Part shown: one piece after another, positions 1 to 8,681 of the stretch
How positions within the stretch are numbered: the first letter of the stretch is position 1
Layout of the letters: the number at the start of each line of letters is the position of its first letter
Assembly (NCBI RefSeq): GCF_041154505.1
Contig: NZ_AP028672.1
Span: 1,873,001-1,937,000, forward strand
Length of the DNA: 64,000 nt
Source: Acidovorax sp. A79
GTDB taxonomy: Bacteria; Pseudomonadota; Gammaproteobacteria; Burkholderiales; Burkholderiaceae_C
Direction: 5' to 3'
Notes under the pieces: generated by a model
Seen by the model: the letters and a program-made list of their open reading frames with translations, nothing else
Told to the model about the DNA's origin: nothing
Databases searched by the model: none
Program-made: the position numbers and the translations under genes

Positions 1-911
1 ACCTGCTTGCTGTCGCTGCCGTATTGCGCGCTGGCCTGGCTGGTGGGCAGGCCCAGCGCCGCGCCGTCCTGCACGTCGAAGCCGGTGCGCGGCAGGCCCG
101 CCAGGCTTTCGGGCAGCGCGGCCTTGAGCGATTGCGCGGCAATGGCCTGGCCGCCCCCCAGCGCGCCCGCCGCGGCCGCGATGGCGGCGGGGTCCTGGCC
201 CTTCTGGGCCTGCTCCAGCTGGCGCGCGGCTTCTTCCATCTTCTTGCCGGCAGCTTCCAGGCCGGCGGTGTCGATGGACACCGACCCCTTGGGCGTGTTC
301 AGGGTGACGGCAGGCGCCGCGGCGCCGCCGAACAGACTTCCGCCACCGGGCATGAAGACCGAGCTGACGGCACCGATGACCACGCCCATGACGATGGCCG
401 CGATGATGACGACCACGGTGTATGCCACCGACTTCTCCGGTGCGCTCTTCATCAGCACGGGCAGGCCGGTGTAGAGCAGGTAGATGGAATACAGCGCCGC
501 CAGCAAACCCAGCATGGCCAGCGCCGGCAGCAGGCTGAACACCCCGCCCAGCATGGCGGCCGTGCTGGCATAGACCGCCACCTTGAGGGCCTGGATCTGG
601 TTCTTCTGCCCCCCGAACGCAGGGGCGAGCGCATCAATGATGAGCGCGAGCACGAACACGCCCACCAAGCTGAGCACGTACGACACCACCATGTTCACCA
701 GGCCGGAAACCAGGGGCACGCGAACGGTCACGCCAAAGCCGCCGAAGCCGATCAGCGACAGGCCGATGAAGCCGCAGACCACCGGGATCGCGGCCAGGAT
801 CATGTAGTAGCGGGTGAACAGGGTCGCCGCATCGGTGGATTCGGATTCGATGGCGACCCAGGTCTCCTTGGGTTGCAGAAGAATGCTCTTGGCGCGCTCA
901 ATCAGGTTCAT
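1..911 (-). CDS. Yip1-family integral membrane protein (3' end beyond window)
   Basis: The frame reads leftward from an ATG at 911 and is still open at base 1, so the C-terminus is missing; 303 residues are visible. The N-terminus (MNLIERAKSILLQP, then KETW) is typical of bacterial Yip1/DUF1282 proteins. About five hydrophobic segments follow, near residues 36-58, 70-95, 113-146 (two) and 161-184. From about residue 190 the protein turns into a soluble Gly/Ala-rich tail with a short amphipathic stretch (KKMEEAARQLEQAQKG). The function of bacterial Yip1 proteins is poorly known. No operon partner is visible, because the gap to plsC is 218 bases and holds no gene. The family call is fairly safe; no role is claimed. 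Confidence 0.8.
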   Translation of the reverse strand, partial: MNLIERAKSILLQPKETWVAIESESTDAATLFTRYYMILAAIPVVCGFIGLSLIGFGGFGVTVRVPLVSGLVNMVVSYVLSLVGVFVLALIIDALAPAFGGQKNQIQALKVAVYASTAAMLGGVFSLLPALAMLGLLAALYSIYLLYTGLPVLMKSAPEKSVAYTVVVIIAAIVMGVVIGAVSSVFMPGGGSLFGGAAAPAVTLNTPKGSVSIDTAGLEAAGKKMEEAARQLEQAQKGQDPAAIAAAAGALGGGQAIAAQSLKAALPESLAGLPRTGFDVQDGAALGLPTSQASAQYGSDSKQ

Positions 912-1129
912 GGTGCCCTCCCGGCAGTGTGAGTGGTGCCTGCTGCCGCCGTGCCGCAGGCCGAAAGACGCGGACGATACGGGAAATTGCCCGCAATTGG
1001 GCGCTGTTGCCACACCGTCGCCGCCGCAAACGTGGAATATGCACGTTTTTGGGCCGCCGAACCACCCCGCTTGCGCGCCGCGTACGCGGGAGGAGCGGCG
1101 CGCCTGGCCCGCCCGCCGCTGCCGCCGCC

Positions 1130-1867
1130 TCAGGTTTTCCGCAACTGGTCGACGGTGTCGTGCAGGTGCTGCGCCCATGCGCGCCGGTCGCGGCCTTCGG
1201 CCGGCTGCGGGTCGCCGTAGTGCACCACGGCGTCAATGGACGGCGCGCACAGCGTGCGCCAGATCGAGCCCACCAGGGTCTCGTCGCCGATGTAGCTGGG
1301 CGCGAAACTGGTGGCGCCGGTGGCCCTGTCGGCAAAGCGCAGGCCCACGGGCTGCACCGGCGCGCTGGCGGTGACGGCGGCCTGCAGCAGGTTGGCATGA
1401 AACGGCAGCATCTCGCGGCCATCGCCCGTGGTGCCCTCGGGAAACACCGCGAGCACCTCGCCGCGCTCCAGCGCCTCGTGCATGGACCGCACCATGCGCA
1501 GCGCATCGCGGCGCGAACTGCGCTCGATGTAGAGGGTGCCGGCGGCGGTGGCCAGCGTGCCGATCAGCGGCCAGCCCTGCACGTCGGACTTGGACACGAA
1601 GCGGCAATGCCGGGCCGCGTGCATCACGGGAATGTCAAGCCACGAGATGTGGTTCGCGACCAGCATCACCGGCCCCGCCACTGGCGGCTGCCCCACGATG
1701 CGCAGGCTGATGCCGGCATGGGCCAGCAGTTGCAACGACCACACCTGCACCCGCGCGTGCTGCTGATCGGGTGACAGCGCCGGAAAACGCAGCGCCACGA
1801 TGGCCAGCCCCTTGGCGATGTGGCCCAGCAGGCGCAGCAGGCGCCAGCAGGCGCGCAGATGCCTCAT
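1130..1867 (-). CDS. plsC: 1-acyl-sn-glycerol-3-phosphate acyltransferase (PlsC-like)
   Basis: Predicted lysophosphatidic acid acyltransferase, which transfers an acyl chain to the sn-2 position of lysophosphatidate at the inner membrane. The 245-residue product has the family signature in order: NHISWLD at 72-78 (catalytic His73 and Asp78 of HX4D), a substrate-binding block around 100-120 (GTLYIERSSRRD), and FPEGTT at 142-147. A hydrophobic stretch lies near residues 10-30. The frame is open back to 1960, but the extra 31 residues look non-coding, so the ATG at 1867 (MRHLRACWRL) is preferred. It follows pyrX on the same strand after 138 bases and may be the last gene of the pyrimidine transcript. 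Plain PlsC paralogs are common in Burkholderiales, so the exact acyl acceptor is inferred. Confidence 0.88.
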   Translation of the reverse strand: MRHLRACWRLLRLLGHIAKGLAIVALRFPALSPDQQHARVQVWSLQLLAHAGISLRIVGQPPVAGPVMLVANHISWLDIPVMHAARHCRFVSKSDVQGWPLIGTLATAAGTLYIERSSRRDALRMVRSMHEALERGEVLAVFPEGTTGDGREMLPFHANLLQAAVTASAPVQPVGLRFADRATGATSFAPSYIGDETLVGSIWRTLCAPSIDAVVHYGDPQPAEGRDRRAWAQHLHDTVDQLRKT

Positions 1868-2005
1868 CTCAGCCGTCCGTGGCGATTCGCCATGTCCACG
1901 GCCCACGCAACGGGCCTGGCCGATACGGGTGCCACCGTGGAACCGGCCCTGCCGGACCACCGGTGGCGTCCCCCTCGGGGGATGGCGCGAAGCGGCACAG
2001 GGGGG

Positions 2006-3295
2006 TCACCCGTACGCTACCTGCCCGCCCACCAGCGTCATGCGCACCCTGCCTGGCAGCTCGTAGCCGGAAAACGGCGTGTGCTTGCCCTGGCTGCGCA
2101 GCGCATCGTCCTGCACGGTCCACGCAGCCTGGGGGTCGAAGATGCACAGATCGCCCACGCCGCCTTCGACGATCTGGCCCACGCTGGCCTGCAGCGTGCC
2201 CAGGGCACTGCCCAGCACGCGCGCGGGTTCGGACGTGACCGTGGCCAGCGCGCGCACGAGCGGCACGCCGCTGTCCTGCGACCACTTGAGCGCCAGGCTC
2301 AGCAGCAGCTCCAGACCCGTAGCACCGGGTTCGGCCTCGGCGAACGGCAGGGTCTTGGCGTCTTCATCAACAGGGGTGTGGTCGGACACCAGCGCATCGA
2401 CGGTGCCATCCAGTAGCGCCGCGCTCAGGGCATCGCGGTCGCGCTGCTGGCGCAGCGGGGGCGTCAAGCGCGCACGGCTGTCGAAGAAGCCAATGTCGTT
2501 TTCGGTCAGGTGCAGCGTGTTGATGCTGATGTCGCAGGTCACGTTGAGTCCCTCGGCCTTGGCCCGGCGCACCAGCTCGACACCGGCCGCGCTGCTGAGG
2601 CGGCACAGGTGCACGCGCGCACCAGTGGTCTTGAGCAGCTCGAAGATGGTGTGCAGCGCAATGGTCTCGGCTGCCACGGGCACGCCCGACAGGCCCAGGC
2701 GCGTGGCCAGCGCACCGCTGGCGGCCACGCCTTTGCCGAGGTGCATTTCCTGCGGGCGCAGCCACACGGTGTAGCCAAAGGTGGCGGCGTACTGCAGCGC
2801 GCGCTGCAGCACCTGGGTGCTGGCCAGGGGCACTTCGGCCTGGCCGAAGCCCACGCAGCCCGATTCGGTCAACTCGGCCATCTCGGTCAGCACCTCGCCG
2901 GCGAGGCCACGCGTGAGCGCACCCAGCGGGAACAGGCGCGACTGGTGCAGCTTCTCGGCACGGAACTTGAGCATCTCCACCAGGCCCGGTTCGTCGAGCA
3001 CGGGGTCGGTATCGGGCGGGCACACCAGGCTGGTCACGCCTCCGGCCACGGCGGCCGCCATCTCGGATTCGAGCATGCCCTCGTGCTCGTGGCCGGGCTC
3101 GCGCAGGCGCGCGGCCAGGTCCACCAGGCCGGGCAGCACGATGCAGCCCGTGGCGTCCACCACGCGCTTGGGCGCAAAGTCGGGCGGCACGCGGTTGACG
3201 CCGACGATGCGGCCCGCCGCGATGGCGATGTCACAGGTCTGGTCGAGGCCCGAAGCGGGGTCGATCACACGGCCGTTCTGGATCAGTATCTTCAT
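2006..3295 (-). CDS. pyrX: Dihydroorotase-like protein, catalytically incompetent PyrX/PyrC' type
   Basis: Length (429 aa) and fold markers (GLVDL, LREPGHEHEG, VSDHTP) place this in the type I dihydroorotase family of the amidohydrolase superfamily. The metal-binding residues are gone. The usual DLHVHLREPG reads DLAARLREPG, so both histidines (positions 61 and 63) are lost. The SDDG segment reads GFGQAEVP, the HCED segment reads LRPQEM, and the TPHHL segment reads SINTLHL. In pseudomonads such a PyrC' protein is a non-catalytic structural partner of aspartate carbamoyltransferase, and pyrB lies directly upstream here. I infer the same scaffolding role. A functional pyrC must then exist elsewhere in the genome. 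The start at 3295 is an ATG opening with MKILIQNGRVIDP, the expected N-terminus. Confidence 0.9.
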   Translation of the reverse strand: MKILIQNGRVIDPASGLDQTCDIAIAAGRIVGVNRVPPDFAPKRVVDATGCIVLPGLVDLAARLREPGHEHEGMLESEMAAAVAGGVTSLVCPPDTDPVLDEPGLVEMLKFRAEKLHQSRLFPLGALTRGLAGEVLTEMAELTESGCVGFGQAEVPLASTQVLQRALQYAATFGYTVWLRPQEMHLGKGVAASGALATRLGLSGVPVAAETIALHTIFELLKTTGARVHLCRLSSAAGVELVRRAKAEGLNVTCDISINTLHLTENDIGFFDSRARLTPPLRQQRDRDALSAALLDGTVDALVSDHTPVDEDAKTLPFAEAEPGATGLELLLSLALKWSQDSGVPLVRALATVTSEPARVLGSALGTLQASVGQIVEGGVGDLCIFDPQAAWTVQDDALRSQGKHTPFSGYELPGRVRMTLVGGQVAYG

Positions 3296-3311
3296 GATTT
3301 GAAGCCAAATT

Positions 3312-3347
3312 GGCTGCTAGCGCTTATTGGATAAGCGCTAGAAGCTA
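3312..3347 (+). repeat. Intergenic palindromic repeat, copy 1
   Basis: A perfect 10-bp inverted repeat (TAGCGCTTAT / ATAAGCGCTA, arms 3318-3327 and 3331-3340, loop TGG) is followed by GAAGCTAT. Related copies occur at about 21091, 25085 and 51831. This copy sits inside the pyr operon between pyrB and pyrX, so it is transcribed and would form a hairpin. Confidence 0.8.
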
Positions 3348-3374
3348 TGAAAACAGGAGCATTCATTCCGGGCA

Positions 3375-4337
3375 TCACGCCTCGTTCCCCGCCACTATGG
3401 ACATGACGGCCATGCGCACAGCGATGCCGAAAGTCACCTGCGGCAGGATCACGCTCTGCTTGCCATCCACCACGGCGGAGTCGATCTCGACCCCCCGGTT
3501 GATGGGGCCGGGGTGCATGACGATGGCGTCGGACTTGGCCAGCTGCAGCTTGTCCTGCGTGAGGCCGAAGCTCTTGAAATACTCCTGGCTCGACGGCAGC
3601 AGCGCGCCGCTCATGCGCTCGTTCTGCAGGCGCAGCGTGATGATCACGTCCGCGTCCTTGATGCCTTCTTCGAGCGTGTGGCACACACGCACGCCCATCT
3701 GCGCCATGTCGGACGGCACCAGGGTGCGCGGCCCCACCACGCGCACTTCGGCGCAGCCCAGCGTGGTCAGGCCGTGGATGTCCGAGCGCGCCACGCGCGA
3801 GTGCAGCACGTCGCCCACGATGGCCACGGTGAGGTTGGAAAAATCCTTCTTGTAGTGGCGGATGGTGTACATGTCCAGCAGCCCCTGCGTGGGATGGGCA
3901 TGCCGGCCGTCGCCCGCGTTGATCACGTGCACATGCGGTGCCACGTGCTGGGCAATGAGGTAGGGCGCGCCCGATTCGCTGTGCCGCACCACGAAGATGT
4001 CAGCCGCCATCGCGCTGAGGTTGGCGATGGTGTCGAGCAGGGATTCGCCTTTGCTGGCCGAGCTGCGCGCGATGTCGAGGTTGATCACGTCGGCCGACAG
4101 GCGCTTGGCCGCGATCTCGAACGTAGTGCGCGTGCGCGTGCTGTTCTCGAAGAACAGGTTGAACACGCTCTTGCCGCGCAAGAGCGGCACCTTCTTGACC
4201 TCGCGGTCGTTGACGGAGACGAAGTTGGCGGCCGTGTCGAGGATGTGCGTGACGATGTCGCGCGGCAGGCCCTCGATGGACAGCAGGTGGATGAGTTCGC
4301 CGTTGCCGTTGAGTTGGGGGTTGCGCTTCTTCAGCAC
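3375..4337 (-). CDS. pyrB: Aspartate carbamoyltransferase catalytic chain
   Basis: Catalyses carbamoyl phosphate + L-aspartate to N-carbamoyl-L-aspartate, the committed step of de novo pyrimidine synthesis. The 320-residue chain carries the carbamoyl-phosphate motif STRTRTTFE (residues 66-74), the second-subunit SASKGES loop, the [10 protein letters not shown] block near 147 and a C-terminal [12 protein letters not shown] stretch, all diagnostic. No pyrI regulatory subunit follows. Instead the next gene is the inactive dihydroorotase PyrX, the class A arrangement described in Pseudomonas, in which PyrB and PyrC' form a dodecamer. pyrR ends two bases upstream of the pyrB start, so translation is probably coupled. 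Confidence 0.96.
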   Translation of the reverse strand: MLKKRNPQLNGNGELIHLLSIEGLPRDIVTHILDTAANFVSVNDREVKKVPLLRGKSVFNLFFENSTRTRTTFEIAAKRLSADVINLDIARSSASKGESLLDTIANLSAMAADIFVVRHSESGAPYLIAQHVAPHVHVINAGDGRHAHPTQGLLDMYTIRHYKKDFSNLTVAIVGDVLHSRVARSDIHGLTTLGCAEVRVVGPRTLVPSDMAQMGVRVCHTLEEGIKDADVIITLRLQNERMSGALLPSSQEYFKSFGLTQDKLQLAKSDAIVMHPGPINRGVEIDSAVVDGKQSVILPQVTFGIAVRMAVMSIVAGNEA

Positions 4338-4339
4338 GG

Positions 4340-4864
4340 TCAGGCCTCTTTGACTTGGAAGTGGAAGGTACCGCTGTCGCCACGCGCCAGGGCCAGCGAC
4401 TGGGCGGCGGGCAGGGCCACGCGGGCCGCGGCGAAGTCGGCCTGCACGGGCAGCTCGCGCCCGCCCCGGTCCACCAGCACGGCCAGGCGCACGCTGGCGG
4501 GGCGGCCGTAGTCGAACAGCTCATTGACCACCGCGCGGATGGTGCGGCCCGTGTAGAGCACGTCGTCGAGCACCAGCACGTCGGCGCCGTTCACGTCGAA
4601 CGGCAGCGAGGTCTGCGCGCTGGCCGAGAGGCCGCGCTGGGCGAAATCGTCGCGGTGCATCACGGAAGACAGCACGCCGGGCGCGCCCTCCAGGCCCAGG
4701 TCCTTCTGCAGCCGCTCGGCCAGCCAGGCACCGCCCGAGGCGATGCCCGCCAGGCGCGTCGTGGGGGTCCACAGGCTGCGCACGCCGCGCAAAAGCTCGC
4801 GGTACAGGGCCTCGGCATCCAGCACGAGACTGCCGGACGCGCCGGGGGATGGGTTGCTGCTCAT
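4340..4864 (-). CDS. pyrR: PyrR: pyrimidine operon regulator / uracil phosphoribosyltransferase-type protein
   Basis: 174 residues with the PRPP-binding loop [13 protein letters not shown] at 96-108 and a type I phosphoribosyltransferase core. In Bacillus PyrR binds RNA attenuators and also has uracil phosphoribosyltransferase activity. In pseudomonads the equivalent gene, between ruvX and pyrB, regulates the operon. No PyrR-type attenuator is evident here, because the gene sits inside the transcript. The ATG at 4864 overlaps the ruvX stop as ATGA and is the natural start; the same frame is open further upstream but only by chance. Confidence 0.93.
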   Translation of the reverse strand: MSSNPSPGASGSLVLDAEALYRELLRGVRSLWTPTTRLAGIASGGAWLAERLQKDLGLEGAPGVLSSVMHRDDFAQRGLSASAQTSLPFDVNGADVLVLDDVLYTGRTIRAVVNELFDYGRPASVRLAVLVDRGGRELPVQADFAAARVALPAAQSLALARGDSGTFHFQVKEA

Positions 4865-5280
4865 GGGAGGTTCCTCAAAAACTGTTCCAGGATGATGCAG
4901 GCCGAAGCGGCGTCCGCATCCTTGGCACCGCCGGCGATGGCCTCGGTGGTGCTGTAGCGCTCGTCCACTTCGAACACCGGCAGGCCGAAGCGGCCGCGCA
5001 GCTGGCGCCCGAACTTGAGCGCACGTTCGGTGTTCTCGTGGCTCGCGCCATCGGGGTGGTAGGGCACGCCGATCACCAGCGCGTCGGGCTGCCATTCCTT
5101 GATGCGCTGCGCGACCTGAACAAAACGCGCGTCGCCTTCGGCCTTGATCGTGGCTTGCGGCGTGGCGCTGCGCAGCATGCGGTTGCCCGTGGCCACGCCC
5201 GTGCGCTTGAGGCCAAAGTCGAAAGCAAGAAAGGTCTGGAAGTGCGCGGGAACGGCGGGCTGAGCGGGCAAGCCGGTCAT
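4861..5280 (-). CDS. ruvX: Putative pre-16S rRNA nuclease RuvX/YqgF (Holliday junction resolvase-like)
   Basis: 139-residue RNase H-fold protein. The first acidic catalytic residue lies in FLAFDFGLKRTGVATG (Asp21), followed by the VIGVPYHPDGASHENT block, the DERYSTTEA motif, and an Asp near the C-terminus (KDADAASACIILEQFL). In E. coli YqgF processes the 5' end of 16S rRNA; related proteins resolve branched DNA. It is linked by ATGA overlaps to yqgE upstream (5277-5280) and pyrR downstream (4861-4864). The start at 5280 is fixed by that overlap, since a longer open frame upstream lies within yqgE. Confidence 0.93.
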   Translation of the reverse strand: MTGLPAQPAVPAHFQTFLAFDFGLKRTGVATGNRMLRSATPQATIKAEGDARFVQVAQRIKEWQPDALVIGVPYHPDGASHENTERALKFGRQLRGRFGLPVFEVDERYSTTEAIAGGAKDADAASACIILEQFLRNLP

Positions 5281-5876
5281 GCGTGCCCCGCCTCGGGCGA
5301 CAGCATCCAGGCCTTGAGGCCCAGCAGCGACAAGGCGCGGTCGTAGCGCTCGGGCACCGGGGTGTCGAAGATCACCGACAGGTCGGCCGCCACGGTGAGC
5401 CAGGCGTTTTCGGCCAGCTCGGACTCGAGCTGGCCCTCGCCCCACGACGAGTAGCCCAGCGTGATGAGCACCCTGCGGGGCCCCGCGCCCGTGGACAGGG
5501 CCTCGAGCACGTCCTTGGAGGTCGTCATCTCCAGCCCGCCCGGAATGGTCATGGTGGAAGCGTAGGCGGATTCGTCCGTTTCGGCCGTGTCCATGAGCAT
5601 GGGCTCGTGTAGCACGAAGCCGCGCTCGGTCTGCACGGGGCCGCCCTGGAACACGGGTTCCCGGCTCAGGTCCTCGCGCCGCAGGGACAGGTCGACCTTG
5701 TCGAAAAGTCCCTTGAGCGTGATGTCGGTCGGCTTGTTGATGATGAGCCCGAGCGCGCCGCGCTCGCTGTGTTCGCACAGGTAGACGACGCTGCGCGCAA
5801 AAGACTCATCCTCCAGACCGGGCATCGCGATCAGGAAGTGATGCGTCAGGTTGATGGGCGCAGAATCGGAAGACAT
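5277..5876 (-). CDS. yqgE: UPF0301/YqgE (AlgH-like) protein
   Basis: 199 residues that match the YqgE/AlgH family along their whole length: NLTHHFLIAMPGLEDESFARSV near the start, GALGLIINKPTD around 43, then VFQGGPVQTERGFVLHE and TLGYSSWGEGQLESEL. The fold is known but the biochemical role is not; AlgH was named from alginate regulation in Pseudomonas. It is the first gene of the yqgE-ruvX-pyrR-pyrB-pyrX block. Its start codon lies only 21 bases from the divergent photolyase gene, so the two promoters must overlap one another or the opposing coding sequences. Confidence 0.93.
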   Translation of the reverse strand: MSSDSAPINLTHHFLIAMPGLEDESFARSVVYLCEHSERGALGLIINKPTDITLKGLFDKVDLSLRREDLSREPVFQGGPVQTERGFVLHEPMLMDTAETDESAYASTMTIPGGLEMTTSKDVLEALSTGAGPRRVLITLGYSSWGEGQLESELAENAWLTVAADLSVIFDTPVPERYDRALSLLGLKAWMLSPEAGHA

Positions 5877-5897
5877 CTGCCAATTTTAACGGTGAAC

Positions 5898-7382
5898 ATG
5901 GCGCACTCTCCAGAGCCTTCCTACCCCAGCGGCCTTGTCTGGTTCCGGCGCGACCTGCGGGCCCATGACCAGGCGGCGCTGTACCACGCGCTGACCCGGT
6001 GCGAGCAGGTGCACTGCGCTTTCGTCTTCGACCGCGGCATCCTGGACGCCCTGCCCCGGGCCGACCGGCGCGTGGAGTTCATCCGGGAATCGCTGGTGGA
6101 GCTGGACGGATCGCTGCGCACCCTGTCCGGCCATGCCCAGAGCGGGCTGATCGTGCTACACGCGGTGGCCAGCGACGCCATTCCGGCACTGGCCAGCGCC
6201 CTGGGCGTGCAGGCCGTGTTTGCCAACCACGACGACGAACCCCAGGCCCTGGAACGCGACAGCCTGGTGCGCACGCGGCTGGCCGCCGCGGGAAGGGCCT
6301 TTCACACCTCCAAGGACCACACGCTCCTGGAGCGCAGCGAGGTGCTGACGCAGGCCGGCAGCCCCTACAGCGTGTTCACGCCCTACAAGAACGCCTGGCT
6401 CAAGAGGATCGACGCCTTCCAGCTCAAGAGCTACCCCGTGGAGCGCCACGCGCACCGCCTCGCAGCGCGCCCGCAGCCCCATGTCCAGCCCATCCCGGCG
6501 CTGGCATCGCTGGGTTTTGCACCCACGGGCCTGTCCCGGCTCCGGCTGCCCGCCGGCGCCAGCGGTGCACGCCAGTTGTTCACCGATTTTCTGGGCCGCA
6601 TCGAGCGCTACGGCGGCACGCGCGACTTTCCGTCCGTCAAAGGCCCCAGCTACCTCGGCGTGCACCTGCGTTTTGGCACCATCTCGCCACGGCTGCTGGC
6701 GCGCACGGCGCACCAGCTCATGCTCGATGGCAACCCGGGCGCCGCCACCTGGCTCAACGAGCTGATCTGGCGGGACTTCTACTTCCAGATCCTGCACCAC
6801 CACCCCCATGTGGCGGGCCGCAGCTTCAAGCCCGCGTATGACGCCATCCAGTGGGAGTCAGGACAGCAGGCCGACGCCTTGTTCGACGCGTGGTGCGAAG
6901 GCCGCACGGGGTATCCGCTGGTAGATGCCGCCATGGCGCAGATCAACCAGACCGGCTACATGCACAACCGCCTGCGCATGGTGGTGGCCAGCTTTCTCGT
7001 GAAGGACCTGGGCATCGACTGGCGCCGGGGCGAAGCCTACTTTGCCACGCACCTCAATGACTTCGACCTGGCCGCCAACAACGGCGGCTGGCAGTGGGCC
7101 AGCTCCAGCGGCTGCGACGCGCAGCCGTACTTTCGCATCTTCAACCCGGTCAGCCAGAGCGAGAAGTTCGACCCGGAGGGCCGATTCATCCGCCGCTATC
7201 TGCCGCAGCTGGCCCGGCTCGCCACCAAGGCATTGCATGCCCCTTGGCTGGCACAGCCGCTGGAATTGCAGGAAGCGGGCATCCGCCTGGGGGACCACTA
7301 TCCGCTGCCCGTGGTGGAGCACGCTGCCGCGCGGCAGCGGACCCTGGAGCGGTATGCGGTGGTGAAGGCGGCTTCCGCCTGA
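5898..7382 (+). CDS. phrB: Deoxyribodipyrimidine photo-lyase (class I CPD photolyase)
   Basis: Light-driven repair of cyclobutane pyrimidine dimers using FAD. The 494-residue protein starts with the antenna-domain motif LVWFRRDLRAHDQAAL. The FAD/DNA-binding half has LNELIWRDFYFQIL near residue 286, GYPLVDAAMAQINQTGYMHNR, DFDLAANNGGWQWA near 394 and the SGCDAQPYFRIFNP block. These are the canonical class I CPD signatures, including the electron-relay tryptophan neighbourhood. The ATG at 5898 (MAHSPEPSYPS) is chosen; a GTG two codons earlier is possible. It is transcribed divergently from yqgE and converges on the pilU-like gene with a 17-base gap. Confidence 0.95.
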   Translation: MAHSPEPSYPSGLVWFRRDLRAHDQAALYHALTRCEQVHCAFVFDRGILDALPRADRRVEFIRESLVELDGSLRTLSGHAQSGLIVLHAVASDAIPALASALGVQAVFANHDDEPQALERDSLVRTRLAAAGRAFHTSKDHTLLERSEVLTQAGSPYSVFTPYKNAWLKRIDAFQLKSYPVERHAHRLAARPQPHVQPIPALASLGFAPTGLSRLRLPAGASGARQLFTDFLGRIERYGGTRDFPSVKGPSYLGVHLRFGTISPRLLARTAHQLMLDGNPGAATWLNELIWRDFYFQILHHHPHVAGRSFKPAYDAIQWESGQQADALFDAWCEGRTGYPLVDAAMAQINQTGYMHNRLRMVVASFLVKDLGIDWRRGEAYFATHLNDFDLAANNGGWQWASSSGCDAQPYFRIFNPVSQSEKFDPEGRFIRRYLPQLARLATKALHAPWLAQPLELQEAGIRLGDHYPLPVVEHAAARQRTLERYAVVKAASA

Positions 7383-7399
7383 CCCCTGCCCCTTCTGCC

Positions 7400-8569
7400 T
7401 CAGCGGAGCGCGGCGGGTGGGGGTTCTCCCGGCGCGGGGTCATCCGGGCTCATCTGCATGCCCTCGCCGCCCAGCGACGCACCCGCCGCAAGCCGCAGGC
7501 GCAGGCGCACGTCGGTGCGATTGTCGGCGTTGGCAATGGCCTCTTCGGGCGATATCGCCCCGGTCTCGACCATGGCCAGCAGCGACTGGTCGAAACTCCA
7601 CATGCCCTGCTCGCCGCTGCGGGTGATGGCGGTCTTGAGCTCGTCGATCTGGCCCTTTTGGATCAGCTCGGCCACGTAGGGCGTGAGCAGCATGATCTCG
7701 GTGGCGGGCACCAGGCTGCCCGAAAGCCCCGGCACCAGCCGCTGCGCCACCACCGCGCGCAGATTGAGGGACAAGTCCATGAGCAACTGGCGGTGGGCAT
7801 CCTCGGGGAAGAAGTTCAGTATCCGCTGCACCGCCTGGTTGGCGTTGTTGGCATGCAAGGTGGACACGCACAGGTGGCCGGACTCGGCATAGTGCAGCGC
7901 ATGCTGCATGGTGGCCCGATCGCGGATTTCGCCAATCATGATCACGTTGGGGGCCTCGCGCATCGCGCGGCGCAGCGCCTCGTCGTAGGACAGCGTGTCC
8001 AGCCCCACCTCGCGCTGCGTGATCAGCGATTTCTTGTGGGCATGCAGGTATTCGATGGGGTCTTCCACGGTCAGGATATGCCCGCCGACGTGGAGGTTGC
8101 GGTGGTCCAGCAGCGCGGCGAGCGTGGTGGTCTTGCCCGAGCCCGCAGACCCCACGGTAAGAACCAGCCCGCCCTTGAGGAACGCCAGCTGCTTGAGCAC
8201 GGGCGGAAGGCCGAGCGCCTCCAGGCTGGGGATGCGGGTAATGACATGGCGGATCACCATGCCCACCTGCCCCCGCTGCCGGTGCACGTTCACGCGGAAC
8301 CGCTCGCCCTCCGCCGCCTGCAGGGAGAGGTCGCACTCCATGGTGGATTCGAACTCCTGCCGCTGCGCTTCGCGAAGAATGGAGTAGGCCATCTGCCGCA
8401 CGTCGTCCGCCGACAGCACCTGCTGCCCGATGGCCACGAAGACGCCCTGCCGCTTGAGCGTGGGCGGCGCTCCCGCCATGATGAAAAGATCAGACGCCCG
8501 CTGCCGCACCACCACGGCCAGGCAGGCCAGCAGGCGAGGGTCGGGAGATGGTGTTGCGGCCGCTTCCAT
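7400..8569 (-). CDS. pilU: PilT/PilU-family type IV pilus retraction ATPase (PilU-like)
   Basis: A 389-residue hexameric ATPase of the secretion-NTPase family that drives pilus retraction at the inner-membrane base. Walker A is GSAGSGKTTT (140-149). The Asp box is TVEDPIEY near 167. Walker B is NVIMIGEIRD with Glu214, and the His box is HLCVSTLHANNANQA near 232. The spacing and several segments resemble PilU more than PilT (for example TQREVGLDTLSYDEAL and HANNANQAVQRILNFFP). It lies immediately downstream of chpA and on the same strand, so the chemosensory system and a retraction motor are neighbours. A pilT-pilU pair would normally be elsewhere in such genomes, so this could be an additional paralog. 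Confidence 0.9.
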   Translation of the reverse strand: MEAAATPSPDPRLLACLAVVVRQRASDLFIMAGAPPTLKRQGVFVAIGQQVLSADDVRQMAYSILREAQRQEFESTMECDLSLQAAEGERFRVNVHRQRGQVGMVIRHVITRIPSLEALGLPPVLKQLAFLKGGLVLTVGSAGSGKTTTLAALLDHRNLHVGGHILTVEDPIEYLHAHKKSLITQREVGLDTLSYDEALRRAMREAPNVIMIGEIRDRATMQHALHYAESGHLCVSTLHANNANQAVQRILNFFPEDAHRQLLMDLSLNLRAVVAQRLVPGLSGSLVPATEIMLLTPYVAELIQKGQIDELKTAITRSGEQGMWSFDQSLLAMVETGAISPEEAIANADNRTDVRLRLRLAAGASLGGEGMQMSPDDPAPGEPPPAALR

Positions 8570-8626
8570 CAGGACAAGCCCGGAAGCAAGAGGCGCAATG
8601 CAGTGGCCGGAACCGGCCCTGCCGCT

Positions 8627-8645
8627 GGCAGGCCACAGGCCTGCC
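8627..8645. other. Short GC-rich inverted repeat between chpA and pilU-like gene
   Basis: Perfect 8-bp arms GGCAGGCC / GGCCTGCC with a 3-base loop lie in the 112-base gap between the two minus-strand genes. There is no T-tract on either side, so it is not a convincing intrinsic terminator; it may only slow transcription or be chance. Confidence 0.35.
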
Positions 8646-8681
8646 GGGCAAGGGCAGGCCAGCAGTCCGCGTGCATGGTGG

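Noticed and set aside
1868..1960. Longer N-terminus of PlsC starting at 1960
   Set aside because: The extra 31 residues have shadow-like composition and the family N-terminus fits the ATG at 1867.
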